Translations under genes and position numbers: made by a program
Notes under the pieces: model-generated
Database searches by the model: none
What the model was told of the DNA's origin: nothing
The model's input: only the letters and a program-made list of their open reading frames with translations
DNA from: DATBLY01 sp963705545
GTDB taxonomy: Bacteria; Actinomycetota; UBA4738; HRBIN12
DNA length: 64,000 nt
Direction: 5' to 3'
Assembly (NCBI GenBank): GCA_963705545.1
Contig: CAVPJX010000001.1
Coordinates: 496,001-560,000, forward strand
In this document: one piece after another, positions 8,433 to 17,774 of the stretch
Layout of the letters: each line of letters starts with the position of its first letter
Position numbering within the stretch: position 1 is the stretch's first letter

Positions 8433-9548
8433 TCATCGTGGGCTCCGATCGACGAACGGCGGGCGAACCACCTCAGCCACGCCGCGCCGCCCGCGGATGT
8501 CCACCTCGACCTCGGTCCCGAGCGCCGCAACCTCGTCCGACCAGAGGTAGGCCAGACCGATCCCGGCCTGCAGGACCGGTGAGAACGTTCCCGAGGTGAC
8601 CTCGCCCACGAGGCGATCGCCCACGAACACCGGGTAGTGAGCGCGCGGGATGTGCCGCCGTTCCCGCATCCGCAGCCCGCGGAGGTGGCTGGGCAGCCCT
8701 TCCTCGCGCTGGCGGACGAGGGCGTCGCGTCCGCGGAACGGGCCCTTGTCGAAGGCGACCGCCCATCCGAGCCCGGCCTCGAGGGCGGTCGAGGATTCGA
8801 ACAGGTCCTGTCCGTAGAGCGGGTACCCCATCTCCAGCCGCAGGACGTCGCGAGCGGCCAACCCGCACGGCGAACCTTCGAACGGCTCCATCGCCTCCGA
8901 GAGGTCCCGCCACAGGTCCAGGGCGATGTCCTCGTACGTGAACAGTTCGAACCCGATCTCACCCGTGTAGCCGGATCGGGTGAGGATCACCGGCCGCCGT
9001 CGATACTCCGACTCCACACATCGCATGAAGGAGAGCCCAGCGGCCTCGGGGAAGAGGCCGGAGACGACCTCGATCGACGCCGGGCCTTGGACGGCGAGGA
9101 AGCACCAATCCTGGTGGTACATCAGATGCAGGCGCCCCTCGGCGCGTTCCTCCTCCAACATCCGCAGCACCCGGGGCGCGTTGGCCGCGTTCGGGACGAC
9201 GAAGAACCGCTCGGGATCGAGGTGATAGACGATCAGGTCCTCGATCACGCCACCGCCGTCGTTCAGCACCAGGTTGTACAGGGCCTCGCCCACGCCGGCC
9301 TTCGAGAGATCGTTCGTGACGATCCGCTGGAGCATCGCTAGGGCGCCGGGTCCGGTCACGTCGACCTTCCCGAGGTGGGTCAGGTCGAACAGGCCGACGC
9401 GCTCCCGGACCGCCTCGTGTTCCTTCAAGGCGCCGCCGTACTCGATCGGCATGAGCCATCCCGCGAACGGACCGAGCTTGGCGCCGAGACGCTCGTGCTC
9501 TTCCTCGAGCGGCGTGTGCTTCAGCTGCTCGTCGCCCACGGCGGGCAT
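8433..9548 (-). CDS. gcvT: Glycine cleavage system T protein (aminomethyltransferase)
   Basis: 371 residues, full length. The enzyme takes the aminomethyl group from the lipoylated H protein and passes methylene to tetrahydrofolate, releasing ammonia. Family landmarks include LKHTPLEEEHERLGAKLGPF near the N-terminus, the FDLTHLGKVDVTG segment, SGYTGEIGFELF (about 205), and the C-terminal VTSGTFSPVL block. No gcvH or gcvP lies in the window. It is divergent from lpdA with 70 bases between them; no glycine riboswitch pattern is visible in that short gap. Confidence 0.95.
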   Translation of the reverse strand: MPAVGDEQLKHTPLEEEHERLGAKLGPFAGWLMPIEYGGALKEHEAVRERVGLFDLTHLGKVDVTGPGALAMLQRIVTNDLSKAGVGEALYNLVLNDGGGVIEDLIVYHLDPERFFVVPNAANAPRVLRMLEEERAEGRLHLMYHQDWCFLAVQGPASIEVVSGLFPEAAGLSFMRCVESEYRRRPVILTRSGYTGEIGFELFTYEDIALDLWRDLSEAMEPFEGSPCGLAARDVLRLEMGYPLYGQDLFESSTALEAGLGWAVAFDKGPFRGRDALVRQREEGLPSHLRGLRMRERRHIPRAHYPVFVGDRLVGEVTSGTFSPVLQAGIGLAYLWSDEVAALGTEVEVDIRGRRGVAEVVRPPFVDRSPR

Positions 9549-9618
9549 CCTACGGCGACGGTTCCGGGCGCGCCGAACGACGGTCGTCGCGGGAACGCCG
9601 GGTAGACTTGCCCTCCGG

Positions 9619-11001
9619 ATGGCTGATGACTACGACGTAGTCGTGATCGGTGCCGGGACGGGCGGGTATTCGGCCGCCCTCCGGGCCGCGCAGCTGGGCC
9701 TGCGGACCGCGCTCGTCGAGCGCCACGAACGGATCGGCGGGACCTGCTTGCTCCGCGGATGCATCCCCACGAAGGCCCTCTTACGCTCGGCGGAGGTCGT
9801 CGACACGATGAATCGCGCCGAGGAGTGGGGCGTGAAGGCGTCGGGTGAGCCCGATTGGACCGCCATCAAGGCGTTCGAAGACCGCATCGTCGACAAGCTC
9901 GTCAAGGGCGTGACGGGACTGATCAAGGCCCGTGAGATCGACGTCGTCCGCGGGACGGCCTCGCTCCGCCCGGGTCCGACGGTCGACGTCGACGGCCGGA
10001 CGATCGCGGCCCGCGATGTGGTCCTCGCATCGGGCTCCCGCCCGAAGCTCCTTCCCGGCGTCGAGCTCACGGAGCGGATCATCACGAGCGACGAAGCGCT
10101 CTGGTACGGGTCGCTCCCCACGTCGACGGTCGTGATCGGCGCGGGTGCCGTCGGGCTCGAGTTCGCGTCCCTGTACCGCTCGTTCGGAGCAGACGTGACG
10201 CTGCTGGAGGCGCTCCCTCGCCTGGCTCCCCTCGAGGACGAGGAGGTGTCGAAGGAGATCGCGCGCGCCTACCGGCGACGGGGCATCGCGACGGCGTCGG
10301 GCGTCTCCGTTACCTCCGTCGTCGACACCGGGGATGCCGTCGAGGTGACCTACGGGTCCGACGACGCGCCATCGGTGGTCGCGGCGGACGTTTGCTTGAT
10401 CGCCGTCGGGCGTGGACCGGTGACCGATGGATCGGATCTGGGGGCCGCCGGCGTATCGCTCACCGACAGGGGGTTCGTGGCCGTCGACGACCGCCTGCGG
10501 ACCACGGCGGAGCACGTATGGGCGGTCGGCGACGTGGCGGCCACCCCCCTGCAGCTCGCGCACGTCTCGTTCGACGAGGGGTACGCGGTCGCCGAGCGGA
10601 TCGCGGGCGAGGACGTCCCGCCGCTCGACTACGTCAACATGCCGCGCGTCACCTACTGCTCGCCCGAGATCGCGAGCGTCGGGCTCACGGAGGCGCAGGC
10701 GCGTGAACGGGGGCTCGACGTCGTGACCGAGAAGCTCGACCTGCGCGGGATCGGGAAGGCGAACATCGTCGGCGAGGGCGGGTTCGTGAAGATCGTCGCG
10801 GAGGCAGACGACGGCCCGGTCCGCGGCGTCCACATGATCGGCCCCCACGTGACCGACCTGATCGCCGAAGGCATGCTCATCACGAGTTGGGAGGCCTCGG
10901 TGAGCGACGTGGCATCGATGCACCACCCGCACCCGTCCCTGTCGGAAGGCCTCGGCGAGGCGTTCCTCGCGCTCGCCGGCAAGCCCCTGCACTCGATGTA
11001 G
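9619..11001 (+). CDS. lpdA: Dihydrolipoyl dehydrogenase (E3)
   Basis: 460 residues. FAD-binding GAGTGGYSAA (11-20), redox-active disulfide C43-x4-C48 in GGTCLLRGCIPTKALL, the NAD-binding VIGAGAVGLEFASLY, a second FAD motif around VWAVGDVA, and the C-terminal HHPHPSLSE base/acid motif are all present. It reoxidises dihydrolipoamide on the E2 of 2-oxoacid dehydrogenases and on the glycine cleavage H protein. ATG 9619 begins directly before the Rossmann strand. It is first in a tight operon with E1 alpha, E1 beta, E2 and lipB. Confidence 0.96.
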   Translation: MADDYDVVVIGAGTGGYSAALRAAQLGLRTALVERHERIGGTCLLRGCIPTKALLRSAEVVDTMNRAEEWGVKASGEPDWTAIKAFEDRIVDKLVKGVTGLIKAREIDVVRGTASLRPGPTVDVDGRTIAARDVVLASGSRPKLLPGVELTERIITSDEALWYGSLPTSTVVIGAGAVGLEFASLYRSFGADVTLLEALPRLAPLEDEEVSKEIARAYRRRGIATASGVSVTSVVDTGDAVEVTYGSDDAPSVVAADVCLIAVGRGPVTDGSDLGAAGVSLTDRGFVAVDDRLRTTAEHVWAVGDVAATPLQLAHVSFDEGYAVAERIAGEDVPPLDYVNMPRVTYCSPEIASVGLTEAQARERGLDVVTEKLDLRGIGKANIVGEGGFVKIVAEADDGPVRGVHMIGPHVTDLIAEGMLITSWEASVSDVASMHHPHPSLSEGLGEAFLALAGKPLHSM

Positions 11002-11011
11002 CGAGGAGCCC

Positions 11012-12073
11012 GTGGCGACGACCAAGGGATCGACCAGCACCGCCCGAGAGGGCCGCCCCTTGTCCGACGATCGGCTGAAGGAGATCCTGCACCAGCTGAA
11101 GCTCGCCCGGTACTTCGACGAGCGGATGGAGGCCTTGTACCGGCAGGGTCGGCTGCCGGGGGCGATCTACTCCGGCCGCGGACAGGAGGGAACCCACGTC
11201 GGGGTCGTCGCGGCCCTGGAGGCGTCGGACTCCCTGTTCCCCACCCATCGCGATCTCACGGCGCAGCTCGCGAAGGGGCTCGACCTGAAGCGCGTGATGG
11301 CCCAGTTCTGGGGTCGGATCGACGGGTATACGCGAGGGCGCGACGGCAACAGCCACATCGGCGACTGGGCGGGCAGCCGGACCTTCACGGTGATCTCGCA
11401 CCTGCCGATCGCGTACCCGGTCGCGTGCGGTGCGGCGTTCGCCTACCAGCGAGACGGCAGCCGTCGCGTGGCGATGGCCATCTGTGGCGACGGCTCCACG
11501 TCGAACGGCCGGTGGCACGAGGCGCTCAACTGGTCCGCGGTCCATCGCCTGCCCGTCGTGTGGGTCGTGAACAACAACCAGTACGCGTACTCGACCCCCA
11601 ATCCGCTCGAGTTCGCCGTCCCAACCATCGCGGAGCGGGCCGCCGCGTACGGGATCCCCGGGGTGCGCGTCGACGGTGCCGACGTGCTGGAGGTCTTCGC
11701 GGCGTCGGCCGAGGCCGTCCGCCGCGCGCGTGACGGACAGGGCCCCTCGCTGATCGAGTCGGTGTCGCTCCGCTGGCGGGGGCACGCGGGCCACGATCCG
11801 GCGAAGTACATGCCGAACGAGCTCCTCGAGCGGTACATGGCCGAGAAAGACCCTGTCCGCAACTTCGAGGAGTACCTGCTCGCCGAGGGGGTCGTCACGA
11901 AGGAGGACATCGCCGAGATCCAGGGGCGGATCGAGCGCGACTTCGACGAGGGCTACTCGTTCGCGCAGGCATCACCGTTCCCGGAAGCGGGCGACGCGAC
12001 CAAGGGACTCTGGGTCGAGGATGGCTACTGGGACCGGGAGCCGGGACGTGATGGCGGGACGGAGGCCGGCTGA
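11012..12073 (+). CDS. 2-oxoacid dehydrogenase E1 alpha subunit
   Basis: 353 residues from a GTG at 11012 with GAGGAG upstream. The thiamine diphosphate motif runs from GDGSTSNGRWHEALNW to VVNNNQYAYS (about 164-192). RGRDGNSHIGDW resembles the conserved RGKGGSMH region. It decarboxylates a 2-oxoacid (pyruvate or branched-chain type) with the E1 beta subunit encoded next. The stop overlaps the E1 beta start by one base (TGATG), suggesting coupled translation. Sequence alone does not fix the substrate. Confidence 0.93.
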   Translation: MATTKGSTSTAREGRPLSDDRLKEILHQLKLARYFDERMEALYRQGRLPGAIYSGRGQEGTHVGVVAALEASDSLFPTHRDLTAQLAKGLDLKRVMAQFWGRIDGYTRGRDGNSHIGDWAGSRTFTVISHLPIAYPVACGAAFAYQRDGSRRVAMAICGDGSTSNGRWHEALNWSAVHRLPVVWVVNNNQYAYSTPNPLEFAVPTIAERAAAYGIPGVRVDGADVLEVFAASAEAVRRARDGQGPSLIESVSLRWRGHAGHDPAKYMPNELLERYMAEKDPVRNFEEYLLAEGVVTKEDIAEIQGRIERDFDEGYSFAQASPFPEAGDATKGLWVEDGYWDREPGRDGGTEAG

Positions 12074-13119
12074 TGGCGACGCAGCAGGTCGAAGCAGGTG
12101 CGGCGGGCCACGGCGCGGAGCCCCGGGGCAAACGGAGCGACGACGGTCAGGCCACGTACCTGATCGCGATCGCCGAGGCGCTCTGGGAGGAGATGGAACG
12201 CGATGAACGGGTGTTCCTCCTCGGCGAGGACATCGGGGTCTACGGCGGTGCCTTCAAGGTGACGGAGGGCTTCATCGAGCACTTCGGGGCCGAGCGCGTG
12301 ATGGATACGCCGATCGCCGAGGAGACGATCGTGGGGACGGCGGTCGGAGCGGCGATGGAAGGACTCCGCCCCGTGGCCGAGTTCCAGTACGCGGACTTCA
12401 TGTCGTCTGGGTTCGACGAGATCACGACGACGTTAGCGCGCTACCACTACCGGACCGGGGTGCGCCTGCCCGTCGTGCTCCGGGCGCCGTCGGGCGGCGG
12501 CGTGCGCGCCAGCAACTTCCACTCGACGAACCCGGAGCCGTGGTTCGCCCATGCGCCCGGCCTGAAGGTGGTCTGCCCCGCGTTCCCGAGCGATGCGAAG
12601 GGCCTCCTGAAGTCCGCGATCCGCGACGACAACCCGTGCGTCTACCTCGAGCACAAGTGGCTGTACCGGCGCGTGAAGGAGCTCGTCCCCGAGGATCCCG
12701 ACGTCCTCGTCCCGCTTGGATCGGCTGACGTGAAGCGGGAGGGATCCGACCTGTCCATCGTCACGTACGGAGCGATGGTCCACCGGGCCCTCGACGCGGC
12801 GGAGAACCTCGCCGGCCGGGGGATCTCGGCCGAGGTCGTCGACCTCCGAAGCATCGTGCCCCTCGACGAGGAGACGATCCTGCGCTCGATCGAGAAGACC
12901 TCCCGGGCGCTGGTCCTGTACGAGTCGCACCGGTTCCTGGGCGTGGGCGCCGAGGTGGCGGCCATGATCGCCGAGAAGGCCTTCGAGCACCTCGACGCGC
13001 CGGTCGAGCGGCTCGCGCCGCCGAACACGCCCGTTCCGTTCTCCCCACCGTTGGAAGACGCGTACCTGCCGCAGGTGGCCGACATCGAGGCCGCCGTCGA
13101 ACGGCTGTCGGCTTGGTGA
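12073..13119 (+). CDS. 2-oxoacid dehydrogenase E1 beta subunit
   Basis: 348 residues, with a hydrophilic tail of about 25 residues before the domain. The family pattern LGEDIGVYGGAFKVTEG (about 55-71), the DTPIAEETIVGTAVGAAMEG block and EFQYADFMSSGFDEI are clear, with the C-terminal transketolase domain beginning near VYLEHKWLYR. It pairs with the overlapping E1 alpha and sits between E1 alpha and E2 in the operon. Confidence 0.94.
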   Translation: MATQQVEAGAAGHGAEPRGKRSDDGQATYLIAIAEALWEEMERDERVFLLGEDIGVYGGAFKVTEGFIEHFGAERVMDTPIAEETIVGTAVGAAMEGLRPVAEFQYADFMSSGFDEITTTLARYHYRTGVRLPVVLRAPSGGGVRASNFHSTNPEPWFAHAPGLKVVCPAFPSDAKGLLKSAIRDDNPCVYLEHKWLYRRVKELVPEDPDVLVPLGSADVKREGSDLSIVTYGAMVHRALDAAENLAGRGISAEVVDLRSIVPLDEETILRSIEKTSRALVLYESHRFLGVGAEVAAMIAEKAFEHLDAPVERLAPPNTPVPFSPPLEDAYLPQVADIEAAVERLSAW

Positions 13120-13183
13120 CCGGACCCCGCGCTCACGCGCGTCGCGCGGCGAGGGACCGGCCCGCGAAGGAGGAGCGAACGCC

Positions 13184-14506
13184 GTGACGTCGATCCAGAT
13201 GCCCCAGCTCGGCGAGACGATCGTCGAGGGCACGATCCTGAAATGGCTGAAGCAGGAGGGCGAGCAGGTCGAGCGCGACGAGCCGCTCTTCGAGATCTCG
13301 ACCGACAAGGTCGACACGGAGGTTCCGTCGCCGGTCGCCGGCACGCTGTCGAAGATCGTCGTCGCGGAGGGACAGACGGTTCCGGTCGGCACCGAGCTGG
13401 CCCTGATCGACAGCGGCGACGGCGCTGGCCAGCCGGAGGCGTCCGGGGCCGACACCACTCCTCCCGCGGCCTCGGTGGCCGCCACGGCATCCCAGACGCC
13501 GACGGCCTCCGAGAGCATCGCCGCCCGCGGAACGACATCAGCGGCGTCCGTATCGATCCCCGATCGCGGCCCGCGTTCGCAGATCCTGTCCCCCCTCGTC
13601 CGCAAGCTCGCCGCCGAGCACGGCCTCGACCTCGCGCAGATCGTCGGGACCGGGACGGGCGGCCGGATCACGAAGAAGGACGTCGAGGCTGCGATCGCCG
13701 GGGGCGGGGGGGCGGTCCTGACGGCTCCGGCGGCGCCCTCGCCCGGCGCGGTCGGAGCCGCGCCGGCGACCCTGCGACCGATCCCGGCGCCTGCGACGGT
13801 GGGAGCCGGCGAAGAGATCGTGCCGATGACGCACATCCGCAAGGCGATCGCCGCCCACATGGTCGGGTCCCTGCAGGCGACCGCGCGCGCCTGGAACATG
13901 GTCGAGGTCAACATGGAGCACGTCGTCCGCGTGCGTGAGCGCGCCAAGGAGGCGTTCCGGCAGCGGGAAGGCTTCAACCTCACGTACACGCCGTTCGTCA
14001 CGCGCGCCACGACCGAGGCGCTCCTGGCGTTCCCGATGGTCAACGCCGAGCTCCGCGGCGAGGAGATCATCCTGCGCCGATACGTCGACATGGGGATCGC
14101 CGTCTCCTACGACGAGGGGCTGATCGTCCCGGTCGTGAAGGGCGCCGACACGATGAACCTGGTGGGGATCGCGCGGGCGATCGACGATCTGGCGACGCGG
14201 GCACGAGCGAAGAAGCTCCTTCCGGACGAGGTCCAGGGCGCCACGTTCTCGATCACGAACCCGGGTCCGTTCGGCTCGATCCTGTCGGTGCCGATCATCA
14301 ACACGCCGAACACCGCGATCCTCGCGTTCGACGGGATCGAGAAACGGCCGGTGGTGATCGACGACGCGATCGCGATCCGGCACATGGTCTACCTCTCGAT
14401 CTCGTGGGACCACCGCGTGATCGATGGCGCGCTCGCCGCGCAGTTCCTGGCCCGCGTCAAGCAGAACCTCGAGACCTGGGACTGGGCCGAGGATCTGGGG
14501 GTCTGA
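13184..14506 (+). CDS. Dihydrolipoamide acyltransferase (E2)
   Basis: 440 residues from GTG 13184. A single lipoyl domain (about 1-78) carries the lipoylated Lys42 in the ISTDKVDTEVPSP motif. An Ala/Thr-rich linker leads to a peripheral-subunit-binding domain (about 127-165, SPLVRKLAAEHGLDLAQIVG). The catalytic acyltransferase domain ends with SWDHRVIDG (H410, D414). It transfers the acyl group from lipoamide to CoA and forms the core of the complex. The E1 and E3 partners are immediately upstream, and lipB, needed to make its cofactor, follows. Confidence 0.95.
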   Translation: MTSIQMPQLGETIVEGTILKWLKQEGEQVERDEPLFEISTDKVDTEVPSPVAGTLSKIVVAEGQTVPVGTELALIDSGDGAGQPEASGADTTPPAASVAATASQTPTASESIAARGTTSAASVSIPDRGPRSQILSPLVRKLAAEHGLDLAQIVGTGTGGRITKKDVEAAIAGGGGAVLTAPAAPSPGAVGAAPATLRPIPAPATVGAGEEIVPMTHIRKAIAAHMVGSLQATARAWNMVEVNMEHVVRVRERAKEAFRQREGFNLTYTPFVTRATTEALLAFPMVNAELRGEEIILRRYVDMGIAVSYDEGLIVPVVKGADTMNLVGIARAIDDLATRARAKKLLPDEVQGATFSITNPGPFGSILSVPIINTPNTAILAFDGIEKRPVVIDDAIAIRHMVYLSISWDHRVIDGALAAQFLARVKQNLETWDWAEDLGV

Positions 14507-15233
14507 GATCGAGCCGCGCCCGGCCTGGCTGATCCAGCCCCCGGGCCTCGTTCCGTACGCCGTCGCGAACGAGGCGATGCACCGGCTCGCGGAGCATCGG
14601 CTCGCGGGCGAGATCCCCGACACCGTGATCATGATCGAGCACGCCCCCGTGTTCACGGGCGGACGCCGGGCCAAGGACGACGAGCTGCTGTGGTCGCCGG
14701 ACGAGGTCGCGGCCCGGGGCGCCGAGGTGCACCGGATCGATCGCGGCGGCTCCTTCACGTTCCACGGACCGGGGCAGCTCGTCGTCTATCCCATCCTCGA
14801 CCTGGGACCCAAGCCGGACGCGGCCGGGTACCTCCGGCGGCTGGAGGAGGTCGTGATCCGCGCCGCCGCGGAGCTGGGGATCGGCCTGGAACGTCGGGCC
14901 GACGTGCAGACCGGCGTGTGGTCGGGCGACGCGAAGGTCGCCGCGATCGGTGTCCGACTGATGCGTGCACGCATCACGTTGCACGGGGTCGCGATCAACT
15001 GCGACGTCGACCTCTCGTGGTTCGATGGGATCGTCCCCTGCGGCCTGCCGGACCACGGTGCGACGTCGCTATCGCGCCTCGCGGATCGTCGGGTGGCCGT
15101 GGATGAGATGCGGATCCCTCTCACCCGCGCCCTCTGCGATCGGTTCGAGCTCGCCCTCATCCCTCCACCGGTCGGCGACCCGGCTGAGCAGGCGTTCCTC
15201 GGCTCACCAGGCACGCTCGAACCCGTGTTCTGA
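14424..15233 (+). CDS. lipB: Octanoyl-[ACP]:protein N-octanoyltransferase LipB
   Basis: The domain spans about 14505-15233. Motifs are RGGSFTFHGPGQ, the KVAAIGVRL segment with the catalytic Lys, LHGVAINC and the active-site Cys in IVPCGL. LipB attaches octanoate to E2/H-protein domains, and LipA (57041) then inserts sulfur. The start is uncertain. There is no ATG, GTG or TTG in frame between 14424 and 14577, and 14577 would cut off the conserved WLIQPPGLVPYA strand. Either translation starts at ATG 14424, inside the E2 gene (83-base overlap), or a rare start such as ATC at 14508 is used. Confidence 0.9.
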   Translation: MARSPRSSWPASSRTSRPGTGPRIWGSEIEPRPAWLIQPPGLVPYAVANEAMHRLAEHRLAGEIPDTVIMIEHAPVFTGGRRAKDDELLWSPDEVAARGAEVHRIDRGGSFTFHGPGQLVVYPILDLGPKPDAAGYLRRLEEVVIRAAAELGIGLERRADVQTGVWSGDAKVAAIGVRLMRARITLHGVAINCDVDLSWFDGIVPCGLPDHGATSLSRLADRRVAVDEMRIPLTRALCDRFELALIPPPVGDPAEQAFLGSPGTLEPVF

Positions 15234-15464
15234 AGACCTCTGCCGCCGTCCTCGACGCGGTGTCGGCACCGGCCATCTCCCCCACCTGTGGTCCGTGTGG
15301 CCGACATGTGAATCCCCCTGATGGTCCCACTCAAGCCCTCTTCGGCGTGCCGTCGATAGCTAACGGAACGACGAGAGGGACGGCTCGAGCGGTTCGCGTC
15401 GAACGATCGGCGCGGGAGGAACGCAAGGGACCGCGAAGCGCCTCCCTCACGAAAGGGGGGAACG

Positions 15465-17438
15465 ATGGCATTCGGAGACGCAGGTCGTGCGTTCGGCTAC
15501 GCCGTCCGCACTCACAGGATCTCCGCCACGCTCCTCGGTCTGGCGCTCGCGCTCACGCTCGTGATCAGCCTCTTGCCTAGAGGCGCGGCTGAGGCGGTCT
15601 CGTACCAAGCTCCCTCGGTGCTCACGCCGACGAACGGCGCCTACTTCGGAAGTTGGGTGGCCCAGCGCGGTGGTGAGTCGCGCGAGGCAGCGATCACCCG
15701 GGTCGAGTCGCAGATCGGCCGGAAGTTCGCGATCGACCACCAGTACTACAAGTGGGATTCCCCGTTCCCGACCTCACACGAGACGTGGGCCGTCGCCGGC
15801 GGCAGGATCCCGATGCTGAACTGGAAGGCACAGCGCACGAACGGCGCGGTGATCCCATGGCGTCAGATCGCGTCGGGCGCGGAGGATGCCGGCATCGTCG
15901 CCAAGGCAGACGCCTTGAAGGCCTTCGGATATCCCGTCTATCTCGTCTTCCACCACGAACCCGAGGACGACCTCGCGACCTGGGGTCAGCCCGGGGACTT
16001 CGCAGCGGCGTGGCGACACATCGTCGATGTGTTCCGTTCGCGGGGTGTGACCAACGTCGGGTTCGTCTGGACGATGATGGCCTGGACGTTCGACCCGCGA
16101 TCCGGCAAGCCGATCAACGACTACTACCCCGGCGACGCGTACATCGATTTCATCGGAAGCGACGGTTACAACTGGTACCCGATGAAGAGCGGAGCCAAGT
16201 GGGACTCCTTCCAGTTGGTCTATCAGCCCACCCAGAACTTCGCCGTCGCCCACGGGAAACCGTGGATCGCGGTCGAGTGGGGGGCGCAAGAGGACCCCGC
16301 CACTCAGGGCCGCAAGGGACAGTGGTTCCTGGACGCCCTCTCGACGACGGCATCGTGGCCCGCGTTGAAGGCGCTGGTCTACTTCGACGAATTGAAAGAT
16401 GGCTATCCGTGGGTGACCGACAGCTCGTCGTCCTCCATGGCCGGCTACGCTCAGATGGGCCGAAGCGCGTACCTGAACCCCGGTGGCACCGGGGGCCCGG
16501 CGCCGGCACCGGCTCCGACACAAGCACCCTCCCCGGCTCCGGCCCCGAGTCAGACCCAGGCGCCTTCGCCGCTCCCAGCCCCATCTCCGACGCAGGCACC
16601 CGTTCCGACCCCATCGCCGGTTCCGGCCCCGACGCAGGCGCCTCCGCCGACTCAGGTCCCGACCCAGCCTCAGCCATCCCCCGTTCCACAACCACAACCG
16701 GTTCCACAACCACAACCGGTTCCACAACCACAACCGGTTCCACAACCGGTCCCGGCTCCACAACCGGTCCCGGCTCCGACCCTGGATCCCGTGCTCACGA
16801 ACAACTTCAACGGCGGATCGCTCAGCGCGACGCTCTCGGGAGTGAACTCCGGGGGCTCGAGCGGCACCGCGTTCGACGGGGTGGCGATCGAGAACGGCGC
16901 TTCGATGGTGTTCGACAACACCCATTCGCGAGGCGCCGGGCTGGCGATCCGCCATTCGGTCGGACCCCGCCAGAACGCGTTCTATCGCTGGGGTCGCTCG
17001 ATCGGCGGCATGAGCCAATGGTATGGGCGTGTCTACGTCTGGCTAGACGCACTGCCGGCCAGCGACCTGAGGTTGGTGCGAACCAAGACCGATGGCGCTC
17101 TCGGCATGGCGATCGATCTGATGCGGGACGGCTCCATCAAGGTGAAAGACGCAACGAATCGGACGATCGCACAGACCTGGACCCGCTACGCGACCGGTTC
17201 ATGGATCCGGATCGAGTGGCGCGTCGACCACGTGAACGGGCAGGTCGACCTCCGACTGTTCAACAGCCCGAACTCAACGGTCGCGAGCGACTCAGCAACC
17301 TCCGGCCCCGGTCGAGCGATCGGCATCCGGGCCGGTGAGGTCCAGATGGGCCGTTCCGGAACACAGCCGTTCTCGATCGTGTTCTGGACCGACGATCCCG
17401 GCGTGAGCAACTCCGGGTATCTCGGACCCGCCTCCTAG
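15465..17438 (+). CDS. Secreted GH26-like glycoside hydrolase with Pro-Gln linker and ConA-like tail
   Basis: 657 residues. A signal/membrane segment lies at about 22-40. The GH26-like domain (about 50-340) includes YFGSWV, the acid/base Glu165 in FHHEPE and the nucleophile Glu271 in AVEWGAQEDP. A Pro-rich linker (about 345-442) contains repeated PVPQPQ units. The C-terminal domain (about 445-657) has a jelly-roll/LamG-like pattern (WYGRVYVWLDALP, then RIEWRVDHVNGQVDLRLF). GH26 enzymes usually cut mannans or related glycans; the natural target may be the polymer made by this locus. The domain layout and both Glu positions match the next gene. The 231 bases upstream hold no gene. Confidence 0.82.
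   Translation: MAFGDAGRAFGYAVRTHRISATLLGLALALTLVISLLPRGAAEAVSYQAPSVLTPTNGAYFGSWVAQRGGESREAAITRVESQIGRKFAIDHQYYKWDSPFPTSHETWAVAGGRIPMLNWKAQRTNGAVIPWRQIASGAEDAGIVAKADALKAFGYPVYLVFHHEPEDDLATWGQPGDFAAAWRHIVDVFRSRGVTNVGFVWTMMAWTFDPRSGKPINDYYPGDAYIDFIGSDGYNWYPMKSGAKWDSFQLVYQPTQNFAVAHGKPWIAVEWGAQEDPATQGRKGQWFLDALSTTASWPALKALVYFDELKDGYPWVTDSSSSSMAGYAQMGRSAYLNPGGTGGPAPAPAPTQAPSPAPAPSQTQAPSPLPAPSPTQAPVPTPSPVPAPTQAPPPTQVPTQPQPSPVPQPQPVPQPQPVPQPQPVPQPVPAPQPVPAPTLDPVLTNNFNGGSLSATLSGVNSGGSSGTAFDGVAIENGASMVFDNTHSRGAGLAIRHSVGPRQNAFYRWGRSIGGMSQWYGRVYVWLDALPASDLRLVRTKTDGALGMAIDLMRDGSIKVKDATNRTIAQTWTRYATGSWIRIEWRVDHVNGQVDLRLFNSPNSTVASDSATSGPGRAIGIRAGEVQMGRSGTQPFSIVFWTDDPGVSNSGYLGPAS
16683..16736 (+). repeat. 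Three perfect 18-bp tandem repeats in the linker
   Basis: Three consecutive exact copies of GTTCCACAACCACAACCG, followed by degenerate copies to about 16785. They encode PVPQPQ units of the linker in the GH26-like protein. Such repeats can vary in copy number by slippage, changing linker length. Confidence 0.9.
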
Positions 17439-17462
17439 TCGCGGCCCACCAGCTTCCGCGGT

Positions 17463-17491
17463 GAGGGACCCGGCGATCCGCCGGGTCCCTC
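17463..17491 (+). terminator. 13-bp perfect hairpin after the first GH26 gene
   Basis: A perfect 13-bp stem with arms GAGGGACCCGGCG and its complement around a 3-base loop, 25 bases past the stop. No T-run follows, as is common for terminators in GC-rich actinobacteria. The rest of 17439-17774 is leader sequence for the next gene and holds no ORF I would support. Confidence 0.65.
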
Positions 17492-17774
17492 TGCTACCGC
17501 GCACAGCGCGAGGACGATCGGATGAGGCCGGTTGTCACCACCCGGTCGACGTCGCTAGGGTGGCGTCGTGACCTGCCTGCCCGGTCGCGGGAGCAGGAGG
17601 CCGCCGCAAGTTCTGCCTTCCCCCGGACCACCCGTCCGCCGCTGCCTGCGTGCGTCCCACTGCTCGTTACCGGGCGTGAGCTTGACCGGCGCGGACCGAG
17701 GGAGGTGATCGAAAGCAAGGACCATCCCACGGCGCGTCGGACGACGGCCCGACCAACACCAACGGAGGCGTGAC

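Noticed and set aside
9549..9618. Glycine riboswitch before gcvT
   Set aside because: Only 70 bases separate gcvT and lpdA, too short for a tandem glycine aptamer, and no conserved core is visible.
12433..14091. 552-codon minus-strand ORF opposite E1 beta and E2
   Set aside because: It is the antisense of two well-conserved enzyme genes and shows no recognisable motif.
15234..15464. Possible cyclic-di-AMP (ydaO) riboswitch before the first GH26-like gene
   Set aside because: GTGAATCC and AGCTAAC occur in the right order and spacing, but the GGGGGA and GAACCCG blocks and a closing stem are missing. A covariance-model search with RF00379 would settle it.
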